DNA from: Thiorhodovibrio litoralis
GTDB lineage: Bacteria > Pseudomonadota > Gammaproteobacteria > Chromatiales > Chromatiaceae
Assembly (NCBI RefSeq): GCF_033954455.1
Contig: NZ_CP121473.1
Span: 1,970,501-2,034,500 of the forward strand
Length of the DNA: 64,000 nucleotides
Direction of reading: 5' to 3'
The notes under the pieces are model-generated. The model was given only the letters and a program-made list of their open reading frames with translations. It was not told the DNA's origin and searched no databases. The position numbers and the translations under genes were made by a program. Positions 27,033 to 36,600 of this stretch are shown one piece after another (the first letter of the stretch is position 1; every line of letters starts with the position of its first letter).

Positions 27033-28859
27033 TTAGCGTCCGGTTTCAGCGGCATCCCCCAACAAGCGCGCATGGGCAACACGTTGCCAGAAATCCAGAT
27101 GCATGGCGCGACTCTGGTCAGCGTCGATTTGTACTTCAATAAACTTGGGCAGGGTCGAATCAGCCAGGGCGGCGGCAAGACCGTCGCTGTCGCGGACGCA
27201 CTCATGGGGCAAGCCGAAGGGCTTGGCTAGCTCACCGAGATCTGGCGCCACCGGCGTGCGCCAGTAACGCGCAAAATCAGGTAAGCCTTGCTGGGGCAAG
27301 TAGTCGAAAATGCGGCCGCCGCCATTGTTGATGACGATGACAGGACGCTTGAGCTCGCCGGTGAGCAACAGGCCACTCAGATCGTGGCAGAAAGACAGGT
27401 CACCAAGCAGCCCCCAGGTGGGTATGCCGGCGGCATTCAGCCCGGCCAGAGTCGAGAGCTGGCCGTCGATGCCGCTGACACCGCGGTTGCCGAACAGCTC
27501 CAGCGGCTCGCGGCGCGGGTAGGACCAGGTCTCAATCTGGCGGATGGGCAGGGAATTGGCGCATAGCAGGCCTTCGCCGGGCGCAATGGCCTGCAATAGC
27601 TGCTGAATGAGCTGGGCTTCGCACCAGGGGCTTTCTGTTGCATGGGCAGCGGCTAAGTCTTCCACCCGCTGCTCGGCCAGCTGCCAGCTCTTGCACCAAT
27701 GGCTGTCGGCGCGGGCGTCGAGCCGATCGCCCATGACGCCGGCCAGCGCTCCATTCAGGTCCTGGGGCGCGGCCTGTATCAGCCCGCAGGCGTCATGGCT
27801 CGGGTCGCACCAGCGTTCGCGGGTCGCGACCAGCCAGCTCGGCACCTCCGCGAGCCACTCGCCGAGGGTCTTGGATACGGGCGCGAGCCCGAGGCGCAAT
27901 ACCCAGTCGGGCTTGAGCCGGGCGGCTGCATCCGGGTTGCGCAACAGCGCGTCGTAATGGCGGATCACGCAGGGCGAAGGGTCTTGTTCTGGCTGCTGCG
28001 CGAAGCGAAGCCCGGACAGCGGATCGGCCAGCAGCGGCAGGCCAAGGTGGGCGGCACAGTCCAGAATGGCGGCGGCATCATCGGCATTGGCTACGCTGGC
28101 TGGCCCGCAGACGATGAGTCCGTTGCCCGGTGGTAGCCAGTACCTAATGGACCCATGGCTGCGGGAAATACTCGGCCGGCTTTGCTCGGCGATGGCGGGC
28201 GCTAATGCCGCTGCGCTGGCAATGCTGCTTGCGGACGATTGGGCGGCATCTGTTCCAGATCCATCGGATGAAGCCGATGGGCAGTCCCTCGCCGGCACCA
28301 GGGGCTCGTTGAATGGCAGATTGATATGCACGGGCGCGGCCCCCGGCCCCTGGCTCTGCAGGGCAACGCGCAGCCCCAGCGCGCGCATGGCCTTCAGACT
28401 GACGGGATCAGCACTGGGCGCGCCTGGATCATGGAATTCCCGCACAAAGCTGCCAAACAGGCGGGTCTGGTCAATCGTCTGATTTGCGCCTGAGTGGCGC
28501 AGCAGTGGCGGGCGGTCGGCGGACAGCAGCACCAGACCAAGGCCCCAGTGGGCAGCTTCGATCACCGCCGGATACCAGTGCGCCGGGGCGCTGCCCGAGG
28601 TGGCGAGCAGGGCGACAGGTTCACCGCTGGCGCGCGCCAGCCCAAGGGCGAAAAAGGCTGCGCTGCGCTCGTCGAGAATCGGGGTGAGGCTGAGCGCGGG
28701 GCACCGCTGCGCGGCCAGCACCAACGGGGTAGAGCGCGAGCCGGGCGAGAGCACCAAGTGGCGCAGGCCGCCCTGCATCAGTCCGTCGAGCAGCGCCAGC
28801 GACCAGCGCAGGTTCAGACAGCCGATGTCCTCGCTTTGGGGCGCAGCGTCCGGGCTCAC
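27033..28859 (-). CDS. menD: SEPHCHC synthase
   Basis: A 608-residue thiamine-diphosphate enzyme that adds 2-oxoglutarate-derived succinate semialdehyde to isochorismate. Landmarks are LVLSPGSRSTPLVLAA and DERSAAFFALGLARASG near the N-terminus, TSGSAPAHWYPAVIEA, the cofactor region NRGVSGIDGQLSTLAG and VINNGGGRIFDYLP. I use the GTG at 28857-28859, which overlaps the menF stop by 4 bases; the frame stays open to an ATG at 28913 inside menF, adding 18 unlikely residues. It is translationally coupled to menF. Confidence 0.94.
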   Translation of the reverse strand: MSPDAAPQSEDIGCLNLRWSLALLDGLMQGGLRHLVLSPGSRSTPLVLAAQRCPALSLTPILDERSAAFFALGLARASGEPVALLATSGSAPAHWYPAVIEAAHWGLGLVLLSADRPPLLRHSGANQTIDQTRLFGSFVREFHDPGAPSADPVSLKAMRALGLRVALQSQGPGAAPVHINLPFNEPLVPARDCPSASSDGSGTDAAQSSASSIASAAALAPAIAEQSRPSISRSHGSIRYWLPPGNGLIVCGPASVANADDAAAILDCAAHLGLPLLADPLSGLRFAQQPEQDPSPCVIRHYDALLRNPDAAARLKPDWVLRLGLAPVSKTLGEWLAEVPSWLVATRERWCDPSHDACGLIQAAPQDLNGALAGVMGDRLDARADSHWCKSWQLAEQRVEDLAAAHATESPWCEAQLIQQLLQAIAPGEGLLCANSLPIRQIETWSYPRREPLELFGNRGVSGIDGQLSTLAGLNAAGIPTWGLLGDLSFCHDLSGLLLTGELKRPVIVINNGGGRIFDYLPQQGLPDFARYWRTPVAPDLGELAKPFGLPHECVRDSDGLAAALADSTLPKFIEVQIDADQSRAMHLDFWQRVAHARLLGDAAETGR

Positions 28860-30367
28860 GCGAAGCGCAGCGCCGTGAGCATGGCTGCGAGCTTGGCTTC
28901 GGTCTCCTCCCATTCCTCATCCGGGTCCGAGCCGGCGACAATGCCGGCCCCGGCATAAAGCTCCGCCTGCTTGCCGCAAATGCGCGCGCAGCGCAGCAGT
29001 ACCCAGAGCTCGCTGCTGGCGCCGGGCTCGATGAACCCGGCCGCGCCCGTGTACCAGCCACGCGAGAAGGGTTCGTGTGTGCGCAGCCACTGGTGTGCCG
29101 CGAGTCTTGGCTGACCGTTGGTGGCCGGGGTGGGGTGCAGCCGCTCGGCAAGCTCGAACAGGTCCGTGTCAGGGTCGATCTCTGCGGTAATCGGGCTCCA
29201 CAGGTGCTGCGCATTGCGCAGCCGCATCAGGTCGGGCTGGGCGGGAACGTGAATGGCGCGACAACTGGGCTCCAGGGCCTGGCTAATGGCGTCGACGACA
29301 AATCCGTGCTCGCGCAGATTCTTCTCCGAGCGCAGCAGCTCCTTGCCCAACGCCAGATCCTGGTCCGCGCAATCGGAGCGCCCGATGGTGCCAGCAATGG
29401 CGTCGACCGCAAGGCGCCCGTTGTGCACATGCAGCAGGCGCTCGGGCGTTGCGGCGACAAAGTTGCTGCCATGGCTGCGCATGTTGATGATCTGGCAGGA
29501 CGGAAACACGGCCGCTAGCACATCGAGCAGGCGCGCGATATCGAACGCGCGGCTGCCGCGTACATCAAGACGGCGCGACAGCACCACCTTGTGCAAGTCA
29601 CCGGCATCAATATGCGCCAGTGCGGCATCGACCAGGCGTGCCCATTCCGCCTGCTTCGGCTGGGCGGAATTCGTCTCCATCCGCGTGACCAGCGCCGGGC
29701 GGCGCACCGGCGCGAACAGGCGCGGGATGAGCTCCTCAAGCAGGGCGTTCCAGCGCGCATGGACTGTTGCTCGCGCCTCGGTTTGGGGCGCGCTGAAAAT
29801 CACCGCGGCCTGGTCGCCGTGCTGGCGCAGGCCGATGTCTGGCACCCATAGCAGCGCATCGGGCAGCGCATCCTTGACTTGGGATATGGGTTGCGCCTGT
29901 GTGGGATCAGGTGTGGAATCTGGCGCGGCAGCAAAACCGAACATCGCGAAGGGGGGCAGCCCAGTGGCGTCGGGGTCATGCGACTCCCAGTCGGTGTGCC
30001 AGTTGCGCGCGAGCGCCGATAACTCGCCGAGCCGCCCTGGCCCCCGGGCTTCCCATTGTGCGGCCAGGCCATAGCCGGCGCGCAGTCCGTCGCCATCTGG
30101 ACGCAGAAACTGAAACTGCGCGCCCGGCAGCTGGGCGATGGCGTTTGGCTGGTGGGGCAGGGCGAGGATCAGTGAGGTCAGCTGATTGGCCTCTGCGCCA
30201 TCGCGTCCAAGCGGCAACCGGGCGATTTCGCGTGCGAGCCGCTCTTGCAGCTGCTTCATTACAGCCTTGGCGGCGGGCGTCCAGTCCTCGTGGAGCGCAT
30301 CGGCGCTCCGCGCCGCCTGGCACAGCGGCGGGCGGGCATTATTGATGTCGAGCTGTAAGGATTCCAC
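28856..30367 (-). CDS. menF: Menaquinone-specific isochorismate synthase
   Basis: A 503-residue chorismate-binding enzyme. The C-terminal two-thirds carries KVVLSRRLDVRGSRAFD, ATPERLLHVHNGRLAVDAI, AGTIGRS, the QHLWSPITAEI-type metal-site stretch, LHPTPATNGQPRLAA and YTGAAGFIEPGASSELWV. It makes isochorismate, the entry point of the men pathway, and is the first gene of the menF-menD unit. A weaker promoter-like stretch (TTGAGC ... TATAGC on the minus strand, about 30580-30605) lies some 215 bases upstream. Confidence 0.93.
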   Translation of the reverse strand: MESLQLDINNARPPLCQAARSADALHEDWTPAAKAVMKQLQERLAREIARLPLGRDGAEANQLTSLILALPHQPNAIAQLPGAQFQFLRPDGDGLRAGYGLAAQWEARGPGRLGELSALARNWHTDWESHDPDATGLPPFAMFGFAAAPDSTPDPTQAQPISQVKDALPDALLWVPDIGLRQHGDQAAVIFSAPQTEARATVHARWNALLEELIPRLFAPVRRPALVTRMETNSAQPKQAEWARLVDAALAHIDAGDLHKVVLSRRLDVRGSRAFDIARLLDVLAAVFPSCQIINMRSHGSNFVAATPERLLHVHNGRLAVDAIAGTIGRSDCADQDLALGKELLRSEKNLREHGFVVDAISQALEPSCRAIHVPAQPDLMRLRNAQHLWSPITAEIDPDTDLFELAERLHPTPATNGQPRLAAHQWLRTHEPFSRGWYTGAAGFIEPGASSELWVLLRCARICGKQAELYAGAGIVAGSDPDEEWEETEAKLAAMLTALRFA

Positions 30368-30653
30368 TCAAAAAAAACCGTTGGCTGTAAGCAGAGGTTA
30401 AGCCAAGTAGCGGATGCCAGTACCCCGGGCACTCCGTTACCGCCCGGGACAGGCATGACCGGTGACGATTCTAAAGGCTTTCCGGCCGATCGAGAAACCG
30501 CCGCTGACGGGAGTCGCCACGCCCCGCGCGGCGGTGGATTACCACGAAGCACACGGCTTGATTCCGCAACAGCAAGGGTTTCGGCTATACCAAAAACGCA
30601 TTTGGCTCAAGGTCGTCTCCGGGGCAGCTGGAGAGTGGTCGCAATCCGCAGCC

Positions 30654-31592
30654 TCAGCCCGCCTTTTGCCAGAAGGCATCAATGGCGGCGATGGTCTTTT
30701 GCGGTTGCTCCCATTGTGGCATGCCCAGGGTTGGCTCGACCCGCGACACCTGCCAGTTGGCTTTGCGCGCATCCAGATCAGGCAGCAGGTCGAAGCTTAC
30801 ATTGGCATCGCGATCGTGGATCACCAACACCGGCAGCTGGAGCTTGGCGTAGAGCTGCTCGACCGGATCATGGGTGAACAGCTGCCCAGAGAGAAAGTAG
30901 AACGGGGCATAACGTGCACCTGGCTGATGCGAGGTGGCGTAGGCGTAATCGATCAGCTCTTTCGGTGGCTTGGTGACGAAGCTGCGCTGCATGAAATAAC
31001 CCACGCTTGGGCGGATGGTGACCAGGGCATAAAGCGCCGGGCCGAATCCGGGCAAGCTGAAAAAGCGGTGCAACACCCGACCGGTTTTTGCGCTAGGCAG
31101 GCGCCGCGCCGAGAACCCGGTCGGCGACAGCAGCACCAGCCGGCGGAACACTTCAGGTGCCTGCAGCGCAGCGCGGGCGGCGAACTCGCAGCTCAGCGAG
31201 TAAGCGATCAGGTCGCAGGGAGCCTTGACGACTTGGGACAAAAAGGCCCGGATCGAGTCCGCGTAAAGCTCGGGCGAGTAAACCCTGTCGCTGCGATCGG
31301 AAAAGCCAAAGCCCGGCAGCTCGAGTGCATAGACGCGTCGCGTCGCGCGGTAGTGGTCGAACAGCGGCTTCATCTCGAACGCGCTGGGAGCCGCATTAAT
31401 GCTGTGAATCAACAGAATGGGCTCGGCATCGGCAGGGCCGTCCACGTAATAATTAAGCTCCGGCAGGCTCTGGCCGGCAAAGCGTGCCCGGGGCGCATCA
31501 AGCGCTGCTGGTAGATTTGGGGTTGCGCCCCCAGCATCGGTCGGTGCGGCATTCAGAAGGCCAAGGTGGCTTGGCGTCGATAACACTTGCAT
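30654..31592 (-). CDS. Alpha/beta hydrolase with atypical nucleophile elbow
   Basis: A 312-residue protein with the alpha/beta hydrolase landmarks LLIHSINAAPSAFEMKPL, YALELPGFGFSDRS and IHDRDANVSF. The nucleophile elbow reads LIAYSLSCEFAAR, that is S-L-S-C-E rather than the usual G-x-S-x-G, so both flanking glycines are replaced while the central Ser is kept. The C-terminal His is not obvious (TLGMPQWEQPQ where a GH is expected). It may be a non-classical esterase or have lost hydrolase activity. No signal peptide. It lies upstream of menF on the same strand, 286 bases away, and is not clearly part of the men unit. Confidence 0.8.
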   Translation of the reverse strand: MQVLSTPSHLGLLNAAPTDAGGATPNLPAALDAPRARFAGQSLPELNYYVDGPADAEPILLIHSINAAPSAFEMKPLFDHYRATRRVYALELPGFGFSDRSDRVYSPELYADSIRAFLSQVVKAPCDLIAYSLSCEFAARAALQAPEVFRRLVLLSPTGFSARRLPSAKTGRVLHRFFSLPGFGPALYALVTIRPSVGYFMQRSFVTKPPKELIDYAYATSHQPGARYAPFYFLSGQLFTHDPVEQLYAKLQLPVLVIHDRDANVSFDLLPDLDARKANWQVSRVEPTLGMPQWEQPQKTIAAIDAFWQKAG

Positions 31593-31798
31593 AACATTCT
31601 CCAGCGGTATGGCGGCCGCAAATCCTGCAAAAATCGCCCGGCAAAAAATCGCCTGAGCAAGAATAGCCCTTCAAAAGATGGTGAAGTATAGCTCGATTGT
31701 GCGCCAGGTCGCGTTTTCGATCAGGTCTGTCTGTTGGCAGCACGCGGTGGATGGCCTATGCTGCCAGAAGGTGCTGGGCTTAAAGGGAGTTTCATCAC

Positions 31799-32899
31799 AT
31801 GACAGCCGTGACTGTGCAGAATATGCGTGTCTGCGAGTTTTGCGAGCTCGACTCGGAAAATGCTCGTCTCAAAACGCAGCTTGAGTCGCTGCGCGCGCGC
31901 GCGGTGGAAACCGAGGCCCTGTTCCAACGCCTGCAGGAATGGGAAATGACATTGCTTGGCATTGACTCGCTCGAGCAACTGCTCGACAGCATGACCGGCG
32001 ATCTGCGCGCGCGCTTCCACGTCGATCAAGCACGGCTGCTGCTGCCGGATACCGATCGGCGCATTCGCAGCCTGCTCGATTCGATCGAGGCCAAGGCACC
32101 CAAGGATGTGCTCTTCGAGCGCCCGTCGCAAGACTGCGAGCGTCTGCGCGAGCCCCAACTCAGCGCGCTGGACGAAACCGGCCTGCCGCCCTTGTTCGAG
32201 CCCGGCGGGCCGATTCGCAGCGTCGCGCTGCTTCCCCTGGTGCGCGAACAGCGGTTTTTCGGCCTGCTGGCGCTCGGCAGTCGGGATGCGCAGCGCTATG
32301 GTCCCGAGCTGGAAACCCATGCGCTGGCGCGACTGGGCGCCATCTGCTCGGTGTGTCTTGAAAACGCCATAAACCGCGCGCGTCTCGAACTGGGCGGTCT
32401 GACCGACCCCTTAACTGGGCTGCACAACCGCCGCTCGCTCGAGCAGCGGCTGCACGCCGAGGTGGACCGTGCCCGGCGCAAGCGCCATTCGCTGTCGTGC
32501 CTGTTTGTCGATCTCGATCTGTTCAAGCAGATCAACGACCAATACGGCCATAGTGCCGGCGATGCGGTGCTGCAAGAAGTCGCCCGTCGGCTGCTTGCCG
32601 CGCTGAGAGGGGGCGACATCGCCGCACGCTTCGGCGGCGATGAGTTGGCCCTGCTATTGCCTGCCACCAGTCAGCAGGATGCGCGCAACATGGGTGAGCG
32701 CATTCGTACCGTGGTGAGTGATAATCCGCTGCAGCTCGAAGACGGCGTCAGTATCCCCATCGGCCTGTCCATCGGCGTCGGTACCCTCGAGCACAACCAG
32801 CTGACAGAAGACATCGCCCGTTCCGGCCAAGAGCTCCTGCAGGCCGCTGACGAAGCGCTATACCTTGCCAAGCGCGGCGGGCGTGGCCGCGTGGTATAG
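31799..32899 (+). CDS. GAF/DUF484-like and GGDEF diguanylate cyclase
   Basis: A 366-residue cytosolic protein. A short coiled coil (about 16-45) leads into a GAF-like domain resembling DUF484 (about 45-190) and a C-terminal GGDEF domain (about 200-366) with DPLTGLHNRRSLEQRL, DLDLFKQINDQYGHSAGD and signature GGDEL at 279-283. An RxxD inhibitory site (RGGD) lies five residues before the signature, so product inhibition by c-di-GMP is likely. GGDEL is a tolerated variant in some active cyclases. It ends 4 bases from the convergent nth gene. Confidence 0.9.
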   Translation: MTAVTVQNMRVCEFCELDSENARLKTQLESLRARAVETEALFQRLQEWEMTLLGIDSLEQLLDSMTGDLRARFHVDQARLLLPDTDRRIRSLLDSIEAKAPKDVLFERPSQDCERLREPQLSALDETGLPPLFEPGGPIRSVALLPLVREQRFFGLLALGSRDAQRYGPELETHALARLGAICSVCLENAINRARLELGGLTDPLTGLHNRRSLEQRLHAEVDRARRKRHSLSCLFVDLDLFKQINDQYGHSAGDAVLQEVARRLLAALRGGDIAARFGGDELALLLPATSQQDARNMGERIRTVVSDNPLQLEDGVSIPIGLSIGVGTLEHNQLTEDIARSGQELLQAADEALYLAKRGGRGRVV

Positions 32900-32903
32900 C
32901 TGA

Positions 32904-33563
32904 TCAGCGCTGGTCGGGATACTCACACAAATCCGCGATTGCACACTGGCTGCAGCCTGGGCTGCGCGCGGTGCAGGTGTAGCGCCCATGCAGGATAAGC
33001 CAATGATGGGCGTCTTGCAGAAATTCCCTCGGCACCAAACGGAGCAGCTTTTGCTCGACCGCCAGCGGTGTCTTGCCCGGAGCGATGCGCGTGCGGTTGG
33101 CAACGCGGAAGATATGGGTATCAACGGCGATGGTCGGCTCGCCGAACGCGGTGTTGAGAATCACATTAGCGGTTTTGCGCCCAACACCGGGCAGCGCCTC
33201 AAGCGCTGCGCGCTCACGCGGAACCTCGCCCTGATGCTGGTCGATGAGCAGGGCGCAAGTCTTGATGATGTTCTTCGCCTTGCTGTTGAACAACCCAATG
33301 GTGCGGATGTACGTGCTCAAGCCCGCCTCGCCTAGCGCAAGCATCGCGTCAGGGGTGTTGGCTACGGCAAAAAGCGTTTCGGTGGCTTTGTTGACGCTCT
33401 TATCCGTGGCCTGAGCGGACAGGATCACAGCGATCAGCAACTCGAACGGCGAGTTGTAGCGCAACTCCGTGGTCGGATGCGGATTCGCAGCGCGCAGGCG
33501 GGTGAAAATCTCGGTGCGTTTGGCCCTGTTCATGCTGGCGCTAAGGATATATCGGAACAACAT
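32904..33563 (-). CDS. nth: Endonuclease III
   Basis: A 219-residue DNA glycosylase/AP lyase for oxidised pyrimidines. The helix-hairpin-helix and catalytic Lys are in EALPGVGRKTANVIL, the catalytic Asp in FGEPTIAVDTHIFRVANR, and the [4Fe-4S] ligands in CTARSPGCSQCAIADLC (C-x6-C-x2-C-x5-C). Length and motifs are standard. It is a single gene on the minus strand. Confidence 0.97.
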   Translation of the reverse strand: MLFRYILSASMNRAKRTEIFTRLRAANPHPTTELRYNSPFELLIAVILSAQATDKSVNKATETLFAVANTPDAMLALGEAGLSTYIRTIGLFNSKAKNIIKTCALLIDQHQGEVPRERAALEALPGVGRKTANVILNTAFGEPTIAVDTHIFRVANRTRIAPGKTPLAVEQKLLRLVPREFLQDAHHWLILHGRYTCTARSPGCSQCAIADLCEYPDQR

Positions 33564-33680
33564 CCAGTTTCAGTCTGAATGTTCCATCGTCAGGCTGTTC
33601 GGGAGGTCGCAGGCTCCTTGCTGACAGAGAGCATTTCTCGCCCTACAATCGGCGCCGTTACGGGTTCGCTGGAATCAGGC

Positions 33681-36600
33681 ATGAACGAAACGGATATCGA
33701 AGCCTTTATCACCCGCTGGGGTGGCGGCAGCAGCCGTGGCGGCAATGAGCGCGCCAACTTGCAGCTGTTCTTGACGGAATTCTGCACCCTGCTCGATCTG
33801 CCCCAGCCCGACCCGGCGAGCGCGGACAACAGTCAGAACGCCTACGTTTTCGAGCGATCCGTTACCGAGCGCCTTCCGGATGGCAGCACTAAGCCGCGCT
33901 CGCTGGACCTCTACAAGCGCGGCTGCTTCGTGCTTGAAGGCAAAGATACCGGCAAGCAGACCGGCAGCGACACCTGGGACGCCGCCATCGTCAAGGCGCA
34001 CAAACAGGCGGAGAACTACGTCCGCGCCCTGCCGGCGGAGGAAGGCCGCCCGCCCTTCATTCTTGTGGTCGATGTCGGGCGCTCCTTCGTCCTCTATTCG
34101 GAATTCACCTGCTCCGGCGGCAACTACGTCCCGTTTCCCGACGCGCGCGGTTATCGCATTAGACTTGAGCAGCTGCGCGCCGAGGATATCCGCGAACGCC
34201 TGCGCGCGCTCTGGCTCGATCCGTTGAGCCTCGACTCCAGCCGCCACGCCGGCCGGGTCACCCGCCAAATCGCCGACGCGCTCGCGGGCCTGGCCAAGTC
34301 GCTCGAGGAGACGGGCGCGGACTCGGAACGCGTCGCCGGCTTTCTGTCGCGCTGCCTGTTTACCATGTTCGCCGAGGATGTCGGCCTGCTCCCGGCCGAA
34401 AGCTTCTCTGAACTGCTCGCGCGGCTGCAACAAAAGCCCGAAGCCTTCCCGGATGCGCTCAAGAGCCTCTGGCAAAGCATGAACAGCGGCGGCTTCTGTG
34501 GCGTCTTGATGACCCAAGTGTTGCGCTTCAACGGCGGTCTGTTCGAGGGGGCTGATCCCTTGCCGCTGACCGCCAAACAAATCGGCCAGCTCATCGACGC
34601 CGCACGCGCCGACTGGCGCCAGGTGGAGCCCGCCATCTTCGGCACCCTGCTCGAGCGCGCACTCAACCCGCACGAGCGCCACAAGCTCGGCGCCCACTAC
34701 ACCCCGCGCGCCTATGTCGAACGCCTGGTCATGCCCACGGTGATCGAGCCATTGCGCGCCGACTGGGAGGATGTCCAGGTCGCCGCGCAAAACCATGCGC
34801 GCCTCGGCAAGACCAAGGACGCCATCACCGAAGTCCGCAATTTCCACGGCCGCCTGTGCCAAACCCGCGTGCTCGACCCCGCCTGCGGCAGCGGAAATTT
34901 CCTCTATGTCGCGCTCGAGCACATGAAGCGCCTGGAAGGCGAAGTCCTGGACGTGCTCGGCCGCCTGCAGAAATCCGCGAGCTTCGAACTCGAAGGCTTC
35001 ACCGTCAACCCCAACCAATTTCTCGGCCTGGAGATCAACCCGCGCGCCGCGCGCATCGCCGACATCGTGCTCTGGATCGGCTACCTGCAATGGCATTTTC
35101 GCACCTACGGCCATGTCAACCCGCCCGAGCCGGTGCTGCGCGACTTCCACAACATCCAGTGCCGCGATGCCCTGATCGAGGCCAAGGCGCGCGAGCCTTT
35201 GCTTGACGACCAAGGCCAGCCCGTCACCGTCTGGGACGGGCGCAGTGTCAAGGTCAGCCCCATCACCGGTGAGAAGATCCCCGACGAGGCCCAGCGTCTG
35301 CAAGTCTACCGCTATCTCGAACCATGCCGCGCCGAATGGCCGGAGGCGGACTTCATCGTCGGCAATCCGCCCTTCATCGGTGCCGCCAGCATGCGCCGCG
35401 CCCTCGGCGACGGTTATGTCGATGCCGTGCGCAAGGTGTACAGCGGGCTCGTGCCGGACTCCGCCGACTTCGTCATGTACTGGTGGCAGATCGCCGCCGA
35501 GAAAGTCAGGAAGGGCGGGGCGCGCCGCTTCGGATTCATCACCACAAACAGCCTGCGCCAGACCTTCAACCGCCGGGTGCTCGAGCCGCATCTGAACGAT
35601 CCCAAGACGCCCTTGTCGCTGGTATTCGCGGTGCCGGATCACCCCTGGGTGGAGGCCAGCGATGGCGCGCAAGTGCGCATCGCCATGACCGTTGGTGCGC
35701 CTGGTCAGAAACCTGGCTTGCTCCAACAAGTGGTCTCCGAGCACGCTGGAGATGATGATGCGCGCGCAGTAAGCGTGACCACTCGCGAAGGCAAGTTGTT
35801 TGCGGATTTGGTTATCGGCGCAAATGTTTCCAGCGCCGAAACTCTGCAGTCAAATAATGGCATTAGCTTCCGTGGTGTTTCCCTTATCGGAGCCTTCGAT
35901 TTGACCCAAGACGAGGCGAACAGGTTTGGCTTTGATAATTCCGCTGTAGCAGACAGCCGGATTAGGCCATTCGTCAATGGAAAAGATATTGCTCAGTCCC
36001 CTAGCAATCGTTATGTGATTGATCTTTTTGGGCTTGACCTGCATGAAGTGCGTCAATCTTATCCTGCGCTATATCAGTGGGTTTTGGAGAGGGTGAAACC
36101 ATCGCGAGATGCGAAGTCGCACACAAAGGATGGGGCTGCATACGCAAAATCCTGGTGGGTTTTTGGGAAGCCAAGACAAGAAATGCGGAGAGCGCTGGAA
36201 AACTTAGATCAATTCTTTGTTACGCCGATGACGGCCAAACACCGCCTGATTGTCAGAATGGGCCAACCTGTTCTGCCAGACCAAGGGTTGATCGTATTTT
36301 CGACTTGTGACCAATCTCACCAAGGCATACTAAGCAGCCGAATTCATTGTGCTTGGGCTTTAGCAACAGGCGGCAGGCTTGGGGTTGGAAACGATCCGCG
36401 CTACAACAATAGCCGTTGCTTCGAGACCTTCCCGTTCCCCGCCGCCGATGACACCCAAATCGCCACCATCCGCGATCTCGCAGAGCAGATCGACACCCAC
36501 CGCAAACGCCAGCAGGCCAAGCATCCCAAGCTGACCCTGACCGGCATCTACAACGTCCTCGACGCCCAACGCCACCAAACGCCGCTCACCGAAAAAGACC

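Noticed and set aside
33675-35744. 689-residue open frame antisense to the MmeI-like gene
   Set aside because: It mirrors the codon structure of the real gene in high-GC DNA and shows no domain of its own.
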